A DNA stretch of 64,000 nucleotides from Bradyrhizobium ivorense (GCF_900696085.1 NZ_CAADFC020000030.1:62001-126000); one strand, 5' to 3'. Positions 31,923 through 43,952 are shown, counted from the stretch's first letter. A program made the numbers and translations. Notes: generated from the letters alone by a model not told the origin.

Positions 31923-34684
31923 CCAAGATTACGTTCGAGCTCGACGGCAAGCAGGTCGAGGCCAACGCCGGAGAAACCATCTGGCAGGTCGCGAAACGTC
32001 AGGGCACCGAGATCCCGCATCTCTGCTACTCGCCGGCGCCGGACTACAGGCCCGACGGCAATTGCCGCGCCTGCATGGTCGAGATCGAGGGCGAGCGCGT
32101 GCTGGCGGCGTCCTGCAAGCGCACGCCGTCGGTCGGCATGAAGGTCAAGTCCGCGAGCGCCCGCGCCGTCGCCGCGCAGAAGATGGTGATGGAGCTTCTG
32201 GTCGCCGACCAGCCGGCGCGCGAGACCTCGCACGATCCGGATTCGAAGTTCTGGCACTGGGCGGAGAAGACCGGCGTCACCGAGAGCCGCTTTCCGGCCG
32301 CGGAGCGCTGGACCACCGATGCCAGCCATCCGGCGATGCGGGTCAATCTCGACGCCTGCATCCAGTGCGGCCTGTGCGTGCGCGCCTGCCGCGAGGTGCA
32401 GGTCAACGACGTCATCGGCATGGCGTATCGCAGCCATGAATCCAAGATCGTGTTCGACTTCGACGACCCGATGGGCGAGTCGACCTGCGTCGCCTGCGGC
32501 GAATGCGTGCAGGCCTGTCCGACCGGCGCGCTGATGCCCTCGGTGATGCTCGACGATCAGCAGACCCGCGTCACCTATCCCGACCGCAAGGTGGATTCGC
32601 TGTGCCCGTATTGCGGCGTCGGCTGCCAGGTCACCTACGAGGTCAAGGACGAGAAGGTGATCTATGCGGAAGGCCGCGACGGTCCCGCCAACCACAACCG
32701 GCTGTGCGTCAAGGGCCGCTTCGGCTTCGACTACATCCATCATCCCAACCGCTTGACCAAGCCGCTGGTGCGGCTGCCGGGCGTCAAGAAGGATGCCAAC
32801 GACCAGGTCGATCCGGCCAATCCCTACACCCATTTCCGCGAGGCGACCTGGGAAGAGGCGCTGGATCTCGCGGCCAATGGCTTAAAGAAGATCCGCGACG
32901 AGAAGGGCGTCAAGGCACTCGCCGGCTTCGGTTCGGCCAAGGGCTCCAACGAGGAAGCCTATCTGTTCCAGAAGCTGGTGCGCACCGGCTTCGGCTCGAA
33001 TAATGTCGACCACTGCACCCGGCTGTGCCACGCCTCGTCGGTGGCGGCGCTGTTCGAGGGATTGAGCTCCGGCGCGGTGTCGGCGCCGTTCGCCGCCGCG
33101 GCCGACGCCGAGGTGATCTGGGTGATCGGCGCCAATCCGGCCGTGAACCATCCGGTCGCCGCGACCTTCATCAAGAACGCCGCCAAGCGCGGCGCCAAGC
33201 TGTATGTGATGGATCCGCGCCGGCAGGCGCTGTCGCGCCACGCCACGCAGCACCTTGCGTTCAAGCCGGGCAGCGACGTCGCGATGCTGAACGCGATGAT
33301 CCATACCATCGTCGCCGAAGGCCTCACCGACGAGCAGTATATCGCCGGCTACACCGAGGGCTTTGAAGAGCTCAAGGAGAAGATCAAGGACTTCCCGCCG
33401 GAGAAGATGGAAGCGATCTGCGGCATTCCCGCGGAGACGCTGCGCGAGGTGGCGCGTGCCTACGCCCGTGCCAAATCGTCGATCATCTTCTGGGGCATGG
33501 GCATCAGCCAGCATGTCCACGGCACCGACAATGCGCGCTGTTTGATCGCGCTGGCGCTGATCACCGGCCAGGTCGGCCGTCCCGGCACCGGGCTGCATCC
33601 GCTGCGCGGCCAGAACAACGTGCAGGGCGCTTCCGACGCCGGCCTGATCCCGATGTTCCTGCCGGACTATCAGCCAGTCGGCCGCGACGACATGCGCGGC
33701 GCCTTCGAGAAGCTGTGGGGCCAGGAGCTCGATCCGGTTCGCGGACTGACCGTGGTCGAGATCATGAACGCGATCCATGCCGGCGAAATCCACGGCATGT
33801 ATGTCGAGGGCGAGAATCCCGCGATGTCCGATCCGGATCTGCAGCATGCGCGCGAGGCGCTGGCCAGGCTGGATCACCTTGTGGTGCAGGACCTGTTCGT
33901 TACCGAGACCGCGTTCCACGCCGACGTCATCCTGCCGGCCTCGGCGTTCGCCGAAAAGTCCGGCTCCTTCACCAATACCGATCGCCGCGTGCAGCTCGCG
34001 CGCGAGGTGATCAAGCCGCCGGGCGATGCACGGCAGGATCTCTGGATCATCCAGGAGATCGGCAAGCGGATGGGGCTGCCCTGGAATTATGCGGGGCCGG
34101 GCGAAGTCTTCACCGAGATGGCCGAGCTGATGCCGTCGCTGAAGAACATCACCTGGGAGCGCCTGGTGCGCGAGGGCGCGGTGACCTATCCAGTCGACGA
34201 TCCCGACAAGCCCGGTAACGAGATCATCTTCACCACCGGTTTCCCGACCGAAAGCGGCCGCGGCAAGATCGTGCCGGCCAAGGTGATCCCGCCGGACGAA
34301 CTGCCCGACGACGAATATCCGATGGTGCTGTCGACCGGCCGCGTGCTCGAGCACTGGCACACCGGCTCGATGACCCGTCGCGCCCAGGTGCTCGACCAGA
34401 TCGAGCCCGAGGCGGTCGCGTTCATGACGCCGAAGGACATGCGCAAGAAAGGGCTCGCGCCCGGCGACTTCATCCGTCTCGAGACCCGCCGCGGCGCCGT
34501 CGAGGTCAAGGTGCGTGCCGACCGCGACGTGCCGGAGAACATGGTGTTCATGCCGTTCTGCTACGCCGAGGCGGCCGCGAACCTGCTGACCAATCCGGCG
34601 CTCGACCCGTTCGGCAAGATCCCCGAGTTCAAGTTCTGCGCCGTGCGCGCCGAGAAGGCGGAGTTTCGCTCGGCGGCGGAGTAG
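31919..34684 (+). CDS. fdsA: NAD-dependent formate dehydrogenase, molybdenum catalytic subunit
   Basis: 921 residues. N-terminal ferredoxin domain (CYSPAPDYRPDGNCRACMVE), two [4Fe-4S] sites (CIQCGLCVRACRE, CVACGECVQACPTG), the molybdopterin-domain cluster (CPYCGVGCQV) and bis-MGD oxidoreductase domains. The Mo ligand is Cys370 in DHCTRLCHASSV, where other formate dehydrogenases have selenocysteine; His follows it as required. Oxidises formate to CO2 in the cytoplasm. No separate fdsD is seen after it. Confidence 0.95.
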   Translation: MTKITFELDGKQVEANAGETIWQVAKRQGTEIPHLCYSPAPDYRPDGNCRACMVEIEGERVLAASCKRTPSVGMKVKSASARAVAAQKMVMELLVADQPARETSHDPDSKFWHWAEKTGVTESRFPAAERWTTDASHPAMRVNLDACIQCGLCVRACREVQVNDVIGMAYRSHESKIVFDFDDPMGESTCVACGECVQACPTGALMPSVMLDDQQTRVTYPDRKVDSLCPYCGVGCQVTYEVKDEKVIYAEGRDGPANHNRLCVKGRFGFDYIHHPNRLTKPLVRLPGVKKDANDQVDPANPYTHFREATWEEALDLAANGLKKIRDEKGVKALAGFGSAKGSNEEAYLFQKLVRTGFGSNNVDHCTRLCHASSVAALFEGLSSGAVSAPFAAAADAEVIWVIGANPAVNHPVAATFIKNAAKRGAKLYVMDPRRQALSRHATQHLAFKPGSDVAMLNAMIHTIVAEGLTDEQYIAGYTEGFEELKEKIKDFPPEKMEAICGIPAETLREVARAYARAKSSIIFWGMGISQHVHGTDNARCLIALALITGQVGRPGTGLHPLRGQNNVQGASDAGLIPMFLPDYQPVGRDDMRGAFEKLWGQELDPVRGLTVVEIMNAIHAGEIHGMYVEGENPAMSDPDLQHAREALARLDHLVVQDLFVTETAFHADVILPASAFAEKSGSFTNTDRRVQLAREVIKPPGDARQDLWIIQEIGKRMGLPWNYAGPGEVFTEMAELMPSLKNITWERLVREGAVTYPVDDPDKPGNEIIFTTGFPTESGRGKIVPAKVIPPDELPDDEYPMVLSTGRVLEHWHTGSMTRRAQVLDQIEPEAVAFMTPKDMRKKGLAPGDFIRLETRRGAVEVKVRADRDVPENMVFMPFCYAEAAANLLTNPALDPFGKIPEFKFCAVRAEKAEFRSAAE

Positions 34685-34737
34685 GGGACGGCGGCGGTTG
34701 GCGTCGCTGACGCGAGCCGTCGAGAGACACGCCGTGT

Positions 34738-34910
34738 GGCCACCCCTCTCCCTAACCCTCCCCCGCAAGGGGGGAGGGAACCCTTCCGCCCTTGCCTCCC
34801 TTACGAATCTTGGCCGACAAAAACGTTCTTTGCTCCTGCGCATCGTAAGGCGAGCACGATGCTCAGGCTCCCTCCCCCCTTGCGGGGGAGGGTTGGGGAG
34901 AGGGGTGGCC
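34738..34910. repeat. Dispersed palindromic repeat, family C (inverted pair)
   Basis: ggccacccctctccctaacc...cccccgcaagg at the left is repeated inverted at the right (ggttggggagaggggtggcc). Each arm has its own C-run/G-run hairpin. It fills the gap between convergent fdsA and corA and may terminate both transcripts. The arm motif is very common in Bradyrhizobium genomes. Confidence 0.8.
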
Positions 34911-34958
34911 CCGGGCGAGATGATTGATGGAGGCAGGCACCGCGGCAACAGGCGCGGC

Positions 34959-35975
34959 CTACAACCACCCTGAATGCCGGAAGCGCCAGAACAGCATCGT
35001 GCAGATCGCGACGATCACGCCGATCACGGCGAAATAGCCGTATTCCCATTGCAGCTCCGGCATGTTCTTGAAGTTCATGCCATAGATGCCGGCGATCGCG
35101 GTCGGCACCGCGACGATCGCAAGCCAAGAGGCGAGCTTCTTCGAGATCGCGGTCTCCTGCGCCTGGCCGACCAAGAGGCTCGCCTCGAAGGCGAATGCCA
35201 GCACCTCGCGCAGCGAGTCGATCTGCTCCTGAATGGTGCGCACGTGGTCGGTGACGTCGCGGAACAGCGGACGCATCGTCGGACGGATCATCGGCAGGTT
35301 GTCGCGCTCCAGCCTGCGGCAGACCTCGACCAGCGGCCCGACCGCATTGCGCAACCGCATCAGGTCGCGCCGCAGCAGATAGAGCCGCTCGATCTGCGCC
35401 CGCGTCATCGCGCTCGCCAGCACCTCGGCCTCCATCGCCTCGACCTCGTCCTGGATGGTCTCGATCACCGGGGAGTAGTTGTCGACGATGAAATCGAGGA
35501 TCGCATAGAGGATGTAGTCCTCGCCGCGGGCGAGCGCGCGCGGGCAGCTCTCGCAGCGCTCGCGCACCGGCGTGTAGGACGTCGACGCGCCATGCCGGAC
35601 CGAGACGAGGTATCCCTCGCCGACGAACAGATGCGTCTCGCCGAACGCGATGCTCTCGCCATCGAGCTGCGCGGTCCGCGCCACGATGAACAGCGCATCG
35701 CCATATTGCTCGATCTTCGGCCGCTGATGGGCGTGGTCGGCGTCCTCGATCGCAAGGTCGTGCAGCTCGAACTGCCGCTGCAGGCTCTTCAGCAGCGCGG
35801 TCTCCGGCTCGTGCAGCCCGATCCACACCACATGGTCGGGCTTGTTGCGCCAGCTCGCGGCCTCGTCGATCGCGATGTTGGCGATACGCCGTCCTTCGAC
35901 ATAGACGCCGGCTGCGATCACGCCATCGCTGGAAACCGGCTCCGGAGTTACGGCGGTCGGTGATACGAGGTTCAT
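34959..35975 (-). CDS. corA: CorA-family magnesium/cobalt transporter
   Basis: 338 residues. The large cytoplasmic funnel domain is followed by two C-terminal spans; the signature is GIYGMNF at the end of span 1, and the periplasmic loop MPELQWEYG follows. The start is ATG 35975; GTG 35984 three codons upstream is an alternative. It takes up divalent cations. It is convergent with fdsA. Confidence 0.92.
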   Translation of the reverse strand: MNLVSPTAVTPEPVSSDGVIAAGVYVEGRRIANIAIDEAASWRNKPDHVVWIGLHEPETALLKSLQRQFELHDLAIEDADHAHQRPKIEQYGDALFIVARTAQLDGESIAFGETHLFVGEGYLVSVRHGASTSYTPVRERCESCPRALARGEDYILYAILDFIVDNYSPVIETIQDEVEAMEAEVLASAMTRAQIERLYLLRRDLMRLRNAVGPLVEVCRRLERDNLPMIRPTMRPLFRDVTDHVRTIQEQIDSLREVLAFAFEASLLVGQAQETAISKKLASWLAIVAVPTAIAGIYGMNFKNMPELQWEYGYFAVIGVIVAICTMLFWRFRHSGWL

Positions 35976-36164
35976 GGCGTCCACCCTTGTCGACGGTTTT
36001 TTGAACCCGCCCTGCGGCGATTTGTTCCTGGCGAGGCTAGCACCGAATAGGCGGCCGTCAACGCGCACGGGCCGCTTTGCGGTCCGTGCCGTGCGGGGCG
36101 CCTCGCTGTGGAGACGCCTCGATTCCTACAGTTTTTTAGACGCGTTCGTTGCCGCAAGCCGGTA

Positions 36165-37673
36165 CTACGCGATGATGAAATCGCTGTGGTCGAACAACGT
36201 GGTGCTGCCGATTGCGACGAACAATGTGCCTGGCTTCAAGAAGCCGGCTGATCCGTCGACATCGAGCACGACGCGCGTCGCCGGCACGCCGGTGCTGCCG
36301 AAGGAAGCGATCGGCTCAAATGTCAGCACGCCGTTCGTGAACGGATCGGCGCCGACCGGGCCGAGCAAGCTCATGATCTTCGAGACGTCGATCTTGTCGC
36401 CCTCGGCGCGGTTGAAGTCGTGAATGAGGTCGACACCGTCGTTCGTGGTCGTGAAGACGAAATGATCCGCGCCACTGCCGCCGGTCAGTTCGTCGCCGCC
36501 CCATCCGCCGATCAGCGTGTCGTTACCGGCACCGCCGTAGAGGAGGTCGTTGCCAGTACCTCCCCGAATGAGGTTATCGGCAGCATTGCCGGTCCCGGTG
36601 AAATTGAACGAACCGGAATAGAGCAAATCCTCGAAGTTGGTCGGCAACGTGAACTGGGTGAGGGTGGTCTGGACCGTGTCATGGCCTTCATTGGCGAATT
36701 CCACCAGCGTGTCGCCGGGGCTCTCGACGAGATAGGTGTCGTCTCCCTTGCCGCCCTGCAGCGTATTTGCCGAACCGCCGCCGCCGTACAGCGTGTCGTT
36801 GCCGTCGAGACCGATCAGATAGTCGTTGCCGGTATTCCCTTGAATCCAGTCGTCGCCGGCGGTGCCGATGCCGATGAAGTCTGCTGGCCCTAGATAGAAA
36901 AGCTTCTCGACATTGGGCGCCAGCACGACAAACGTCGCCGTGGTCGTGAGGGTGTCGTAGCCCTCGTCTGGCTGCTCGAAAATCGTGTCCGAGCCGTTGC
37001 TGCTGGAATAATAGTCGTCGCCGACGCCCCCGACCAGCGTGTTCAACCCGCCGCTGTCGAACAGGGTGTCGTTGCCATCCCCACCATAGAGCGTGTCGTT
37101 ACCCGCTCCGCCATAGAGCACGTCGACGCCATCCTGGCCGAGTAGCGTGTCGTTGCCCGATCCGCCGATCAGCGTGTCGCCACCCGTTCCACCCAACGCG
37201 AAGATCGCGGTCCCCGTCGCATGCGCGTCGAGAAGATCGTTTCCGGATCCGCCGTCGAAATAGATTTGCCCTGTCAGCGCTGTCGACGACAGGTCTCCGA
37301 TCGTCAGAACATCATCTGTTCCATAAACCGTATAGTAGGGAAAGTAAGGTTGGCCCGGCGGCGCCGGATCATGCGTGCCCACGAAGCTGAAGTTCTCAAC
37401 CCCGTACATCATCACAGCCGAGACATGCGTCTGCGGACCGGGCGGAGGTAGAGTGACGTAGTCATAAAAAACCGAAGAGATGGTGAATACCGCTGATCCA
37501 TCGATATCCGCAAAGAGGTTGTAACGTGGCGGATCGAGCGCGTAACTATAGTTCGAGTACGCCATCCAGACGCCACCGCCCACCTGGACCGTATCATTGC
37601 CCAGACGCCCGTAGACGACATCGCCATAGGACGGGGTGAAGACGTCGGGACCGTCGGTTCCTTCAATGTACAT
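36165..37673 (-). CDS. RTX-type calcium-binding repeat protein
   Basis: 502 residues. Three blocks of glycine/aspartate nonapeptides: around residues 155-215 (GGSGNDTLLGQDGVDVLYGG, AGNDTLYGGDGNDTLF), 265-290 (GNTGNDYLIGLDGNDTLYGG) and 365-410 (RGGTGNDLLYGGAGNDTLIG). The C-terminal 100 residues lack repeats, as in type I secretion signals. No signal peptide. It starts MYIEGTDGPDVF. Probably exported by a type I system encoded elsewhere; function unknown. Confidence 0.88.
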   Translation of the reverse strand: MYIEGTDGPDVFTPSYGDVVYGRLGNDTVQVGGGVWMAYSNYSYALDPPRYNLFADIDGSAVFTISSVFYDYVTLPPPGPQTHVSAVMMYGVENFSFVGTHDPAPPGQPYFPYYTVYGTDDVLTIGDLSSTALTGQIYFDGGSGNDLLDAHATGTAIFALGGTGGDTLIGGSGNDTLLGQDGVDVLYGGAGNDTLYGGDGNDTLFDSGGLNTLVGGVGDDYYSSSNGSDTIFEQPDEGYDTLTTTATFVVLAPNVEKLFYLGPADFIGIGTAGDDWIQGNTGNDYLIGLDGNDTLYGGGGSANTLQGGKGDDTYLVESPGDTLVEFANEGHDTVQTTLTQFTLPTNFEDLLYSGSFNFTGTGNAADNLIRGGTGNDLLYGGAGNDTLIGGWGGDELTGGSGADHFVFTTTNDGVDLIHDFNRAEGDKIDVSKIMSLLGPVGADPFTNGVLTFEPIASFGSTGVPATRVVLDVDGSAGFLKPGTLFVAIGSTTLFDHSDFIIA

Positions 37674-38005
37674 TATTCCAAATACTCCAAAATGCGGCCG
37701 GGCGGGCGCCCGCCAGAAAAGCAAGGCGGCTGGCGCTGGATCATCCGGTTGTCGCGATGCGCGGCCGCAATTATGAGGCGATGATGCCGCCTTGTCGACA
37801 CGTGCAATTGTGTCTCTTTAGTATGAATTTCAATCGGATCGTTCTCGGCATGGCCGCTTTGGCCGCAAACATCAAATGTTTGGCCCCACAAAACAAGTCA
37901 CTGCGTCGCCGACGCCGGCCGCGAAACGGCTTCGGCAACAGCCGCGATTTTTTTGTGATGGTTCACGCGGCGCACCGGGCGCCAACATATTGCCGGATCA
38001 GCGGC
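37674..38005. other. Non-coding stretch between the RTX gene and a small hypothetical
   Basis: 332 bases upstream of the RTX gene (leftward) and downstream of the 62-residue gene. Lower GC than its neighbours in places (near 37800-37880 and a T-run at 37950). I see no gene; it probably carries the RTX promoter. Confidence 0.4.
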
Positions 38006-38194
38006 TCAAGCCGGCTTCTTGACGATCTCAAAGCCTCTGGCCGCCAGCTCCTTCAAAATGCTCGCTGCCAGATGGGAGCATTCATCCGGCTTGATCCAGC
38101 ACGAGCTCCGCCAATCCGGGTCATCGTCTCGGGAATAGGCGGTGAACGCCGACCGGATTCCGGCTTCGATTGCATTGGCGGCTTCGTCTGGCAT
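38006..38194 (-). CDS. Small hypothetical protein (62 residues)
   Basis: ATG 38194 has gggaggg upstream; an earlier ATG at 38221 would add 9 residues. Begins MPDEAANAIEAGIRSAFTAY and has SRDDDPDWRSSCWIKPDECS and ILKELAARGFEIVKKPA. A compact helix-rich soluble protein with two cysteines; I recall similar sequences in bradyrhizobia but no function. Downstream of the lon gene on the same strand. Confidence 0.65.
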   Translation of the reverse strand: MPDEAANAIEAGIRSAFTAYSRDDDPDWRSSCWIKPDECSHLAASILKELAARGFEIVKKPA

Positions 38195-38301
38195 GCGGGC
38201 CCTCCCTGCCATCTCTCGCATGAGGCTTCATGGAATATCCGTGGCAACGCCGACGGCAATCAACACCTTCTGTGAACTTCACCATGGCCTTGCCGCAGCG
38301 A

Positions 38302-40695
<2,394 letters not shown>

Positions 40696-40705
40696 GTCGA
40701 AATCC

Positions 40706-41113
40706 TCAACGCGATTTGCCAAGCCGCAGGCCGACGCAGCCATGCGCGGTGAAGCGGTTGATCGTGTAGCGGCCGGTCGGTAGCGCGATACGGCGCTCGA
40801 ACCGGCCCTGCGGCAGCTCGAGACGCAGGATGCGGGCATCGCGCAGCTCGGGGGGCAAGGTGCGGCGGCCGCTGATCACCAGCGTCGCGCCGTCGAGCGC
40901 GGTCTCCACGTCATCGGGGTCGACCCCGGGCAGCGCGATGAAAATCAGGATTTCGTCGTCGGTCTCGATGACGTCCATCGGCGGTTCCCAGCTCGGCTCG
41001 CGGTTGCCGGTCTGGGGATGCAGGTTGAGGAACCGCTGGTGCATGCGCTCGGCCCGGGCCAGCGTCTCGATCGCGTCAGACAGCATCCAGTTGATCGGGT
41101 CCTTGGACCGCAT
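40706..41113 (-). CDS. Hsp20-family chaperone, first gene of an hsp20-lon pair
   Basis: 135 residues. The alpha-crystallin core reads WEPPMDVIETDDEILIFIAL, PGVDPDDVETALDGATLVIS and ends with the hydrophobic strand. It ends RLGKSR rather than the class A IxI motif, so it is a divergent subgroup. ATG 41113 is preferred over 41125 because GGAGAG sits 5 nt before it. Placed directly upstream of lon, it probably hands substrates to the protease or shares its stress control. Confidence 0.85.
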   Translation of the reverse strand: MRSKDPINWMLSDAIETLARAERMHQRFLNLHPQTGNREPSWEPPMDVIETDDEILIFIALPGVDPDDVETALDGATLVISGRRTLPPELRDARILRLELPQGRFERRIALPTGRYTINRFTAHGCVGLRLGKSR

Positions 41114-41364
41114 GGCACTCTCCATGTCGTATTGGGGGTGAGGTTACCGGTCTTGCCGCCGACCGTAAACCGCCCGTCGGGGCGGGCCGGATCGGCCGTA
41201 AAAACCGTCATAATGTTCCGATTTGGCGAAACCGGCAGGTGCGCCCCTTTATGCCGCGGCTATGCGGCTTGTTCCGGGGCCATCTCGAATTCCTACGTCC
41301 GTCTCAGCATCTTCCGGGGTGACGCGGTGCGCCGAGATGCGCACCGCAGGAAGGAAGGTGGGAC

Positions 41365-41640
41365 ATGACCTTGCTGTATTCACACGATGTCCGAATGGTC
41401 GAGGCCTCGGCATCCACTCGCTTGCCGTTGCGGCGGATGTTCAGGCGGATCCGTGCCGTGTTTCGGACCATCCACCGCTCGATCGCGGCGGCGAAGATCC
41501 ACCGGCTGCGCAACGAGCTGTTGCTGCATCGCGGCCACGAGGACTGGGCCAAGATGAACCTGAATATCGGCATGCTCGGCAGCGACGCCGAGAAATATCC
41601 GCGGCCGCCGGTCGTGCTCGGCGAGAAGTGGGATTACTGA
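41365..41640 (+). CDS. Small basic hypothetical protein
   Basis: 91 residues with a ggaaggaagg site before the ATG. A basic amphipathic helix (LRRMFRRIRAVFRTIHRSIA, AAKIHRLRNELLLHRGHEDW) leads to a tail KYPRPPVVLGEKWDY. No family recognised; the pattern occurs in short bradyrhizobial proteins. The next small gene begins one base after its stop. Confidence 0.6.
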   Translation: MTLLYSHDVRMVEASASTRLPLRRMFRRIRAVFRTIHRSIAAAKIHRLRNELLLHRGHEDWAKMNLNIGMLGSDAEKYPRPPVVLGEKWDY

Positions 41641-41641
41641 G

Positions 41642-41839
41642 ATGCGCGCCGCTCTGTCGACCGCTGCCGTCACCGTGCTGCGCCGCGCGGGCGAGCAGCT
41701 GTTCAAATTCCTCGCCTGGATCGGCGAGGAGCCGATCACCGTCTACCGGCCCGAGGCCCGTTACATGCGCGGACCCGGACCGGCCTGGCGGGCCAAGCAT
41801 CAAGGCGGTCAGGTCGCCTCGCTTCGCCGCGTCAGGTGA
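41642..41839 (+). CDS. Small hypothetical protein downstream of the 91-residue gene
   Basis: 65 residues starting 2 bases after the preceding stop. Contains an amphipathic helix (VTVLRRAGEQLFKFLAWIGE) then a basic Pro/Arg-rich tail. The last 31 bases overlap the leftward slipin gene in antisense. Plausible because of the tight spacing, but not proven. Confidence 0.4.
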   Translation: MRAALSTAAVTVLRRAGEQLFKFLAWIGEEPITVYRPEARYMRGPGPAWRAKHQGGQVASLRRVR

Positions 41840-42570
41840 TCGAGCAGGTTCATCGGCAGCGGAAACACCACGGTCGATGAACGCTCATTGGCGATGTCGT
41901 GCAGCGCCGCGAAATAGCGCAGCTGCATCGCCTGCGGCTCCTGGGCGAGGATCCGTCCGGCCTCGACCAGCTTCTCGGCGGCCTGCTGCTCGCCCATCGC
42001 GTTGATCACCTTGGCGCGCCGCAGCCGCTCCGCCTCGGCCTGCTTGGCGATCGCCCGCACCATGGTCTCATTGATATCGACATCCTTGATCTCGATGCCG
42101 GTGACCTTGATGCCCCAGACGTCGGTCTGCTTGTCGAGGATCTCCTGAATATCGGCGTTCAGCCGGTCGCGTTCGGCCAGCATCTCGTCGAGCTCGTGCT
42201 TGCCGAGCACCGAGCGCAGCGTGGTCTGGGCGAGCTGGCTGGTCGCGGCCATGTAGTCGCTGACCTTGATGATGGCGCGCTCGGGGTCGACGATGCGGAA
42301 ATACAGCACGGCGTTGACCTTGACCGAGACGTTGTCGCGCGAGATCACGTCCTGCGGCGGCACCACCTGCACCACCACGCGCAGATCGACTTTCACCAGC
42401 TGCTGCACCACCGGAATCAGCAGGAACAGGCCCGGGCCCTTGACGCCGGTGAAGCGGCCGAGCGTGAACACGACGCCGCGCTCATATTCGCGCAGCACGC
42501 GGATCGCCTGCGACAGAAAGATCACGACCAGCAGCGCGATCGCCGCATAGGTGAAATAATCGAGCATCAT
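41809..42570 (-). CDS. Slipin/stomatin-like (SPFH) membrane protein
   Basis: 253 residues. An N-terminal membrane segment (FTYAAIALLVVIFLSQAIRV) is followed by the SPFH core (VVFTLGRFTGVKGPGLFLLI, VVPPQDVISRDNVSVKVNAV, IETVRAIAKQAEAERLRRAK-like) and a C-terminal coiled coil. It starts in an ATGA overlap with the NfeD gene stop. Slipins and NfeD proteases are known partners in membrane quality control. Confidence 0.92.
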   Translation of the reverse strand: MMLDYFTYAAIALLVVIFLSQAIRVLREYERGVVFTLGRFTGVKGPGLFLLIPVVQQLVKVDLRVVVQVVPPQDVISRDNVSVKVNAVLYFRIVDPERAIIKVSDYMAATSQLAQTTLRSVLGKHELDEMLAERDRLNADIQEILDKQTDVWGIKVTGIEIKDVDINETMVRAIAKQAEAERLRRAKVINAMGEQQAAEKLVEAGRILAQEPQAMQLRYFAALHDIANERSSTVVFPLPMNLLDHLTRRSEAT

Positions 42571-43952
42571 ACTGAGCCTCCCTCGCCGGTGACCGGGGCG
42601 CGCCGCACCACCAGCGTCAAATCGATGATATTGGCGACCTCGACCCTGTCGCCTGAGCTGAACGCCTCGGCGCCGCGCGCCTGCCAGCGCTCGCCATTGG
42701 CGAAGACGTGGCCTGAGGTGCCGGACCAGTCGAGCACCTCGGCGGACAGGCCCTGCATTGCCTGCGCGCCGGTCAGCACCGGTCCCTTGGCGGCGCGGCG
42801 CAGCGCGCCGAGCACGGCCACCAGGAAGGCGGCGAAGGCCGCGGTGGTGATGCCGATCACCCACCATGACAGGGTGTAGCCGGGCGCCTCGATCCGAAAC
42901 AGCATCAGCGCGCCGAGCACGAACGCGATCAGCCCGCCGACGCCGACCACGACCGTCGGGGTGAAGGCCTCCACGGCAAGCAGGCCGATGCCGACCAGCA
43001 TCAGCGCGAAGCCGGCATAGTTGACCGGCAGCAGATTGAGCGCATAGAGGCCGAGCAGCAGGCAGATCGTGCCGACCACACCGGGGCCGATCAAGCCGGG
43101 CGACATGAACTCGAAGATCAACCCGTAGATGCCGACCATCAGCAGGATGAAGGCGACGTTGGGGTCGGTGATGACAGCAAGGAAGCGCGCAATCCAGCCA
43201 GGATCGATCGCCTCGCGCGTGGCATCCTTGGTCGCGAGGCGCTGCGTCTTGCCGCCGGCGACCTCGACCTCGCGGCCGTCGACCTGCTTGAGCAGCTCCG
43301 CCTCGTCACGTGCGATGAATTCGATCGCCTTGGCCTGCAGCGCGCCGTTGGCGGTCAGCGTGGCGGCCTCGCGCACCGCCTTCTCGGCCCAGTCGGCGTT
43401 GCGGCCGCGCAGCTCGGCGAGGCTGCGGATGAAGGCGACGGCGTCGTTGGTCGCCTTCGCCGACATGGCATCTTTCGGCTCGTCCTTCTTGTCCTTGCCG
43501 TCCTTGTCGGGCGCGCCGGGCAGGCCCGGAAATGCGCCGCCGATCTGCACCGGCGTCGCGGCGCCGATATTGGTGCCCGGCGCCATCGCCGCGAGATGCG
43601 TCGCATAGAGGATGTAGGTGCCGGCGCTCGCCGCGTGGGCGCCGGACGGCGCGACATAGCCGATGACAGGAACGGGCGAGGCGAGCACGTCGGCGATGAT
43701 CTCGCGCATGCTGGTGTTGAGGCCGCCCGGCGTGTTGAGGCGCAGCACGACGACTTCGGCGCGGCGTTCGGCGGCTTTTGCCAATGCGCTCTTCACATAG
43801 CTGGCCGACGCTGGCCCGATCGCGCCGTCGATCGCAATGGTCAGGGCAAGGCGGCTGTTCTCCTCCGCGCCGCAGGGGCGGATCGATACAGACAGAGCAA
43901 CGATCGCTATCGCCGCAACGAGGGCCGCCCTTAGCGTTTGCACGGCAAGCAC
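42567..43952 (-). CDS. NfeD-type membrane serine protease (ClpP class)
   Basis: 461 residues. Signal segment, then a ClpP-like protease domain with the catalytic serine region APSGAHAASAGTYILYATH, a charged insertion (PDKDGKDKKDEPKDAMSAK), four to five C-terminal membrane spans and a soluble OB-fold domain (GLSAEVLDWSGTSGHVFANG). It belongs to the long NfeD form (NfeD1b type), the partner of slipin, with which it overlaps. Confidence 0.92.
   Translation of the reverse strand: MLAVQTLRAALVAAIAIVALSVSIRPCGAEENSRLALTIAIDGAIGPASASYVKSALAKAAERRAEVVVLRLNTPGGLNTSMREIIADVLASPVPVIGYVAPSGAHAASAGTYILYATHLAAMAPGTNIGAATPVQIGGAFPGLPGAPDKDGKDKKDEPKDAMSAKATNDAVAFIRSLAELRGRNADWAEKAVREAATLTANGALQAKAIEFIARDEAELLKQVDGREVEVAGGKTQRLATKDATREAIDPGWIARFLAVITDPNVAFILLMVGIYGLIFEFMSPGLIGPGVVGTICLLLGLYALNLLPVNYAGFALMLVGIGLLAVEAFTPTVVVGVGGLIAFVLGALMLFRIEAPGYTLSWWVIGITTAAFAAFLVAVLGALRRAAKGPVLTGAQAMQGLSAEVLDWSGTSGHVFANGERWQARGAEAFSSGDRVEVANIIDLTLVVRRAPVTGEGGSV

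Noticed and set aside
33011..33046. Selenocysteine in formate dehydrogenase
   Set aside because: The Mo-ligand position is a TGC cysteine codon (Cys370), and there is no in-frame TGA.
36450..37220. Regular repeats in the RTX gene as a CRISPR array
   Set aside because: The repeats are 27-bp coding units for GGxGxDxLx nonapeptides without spacers.
41126..41364. Second ROSE thermometer upstream of the hsp20-lon pair
   Set aside because: The leader lacks the TTGCT anti-SD element next to the ribosome site.
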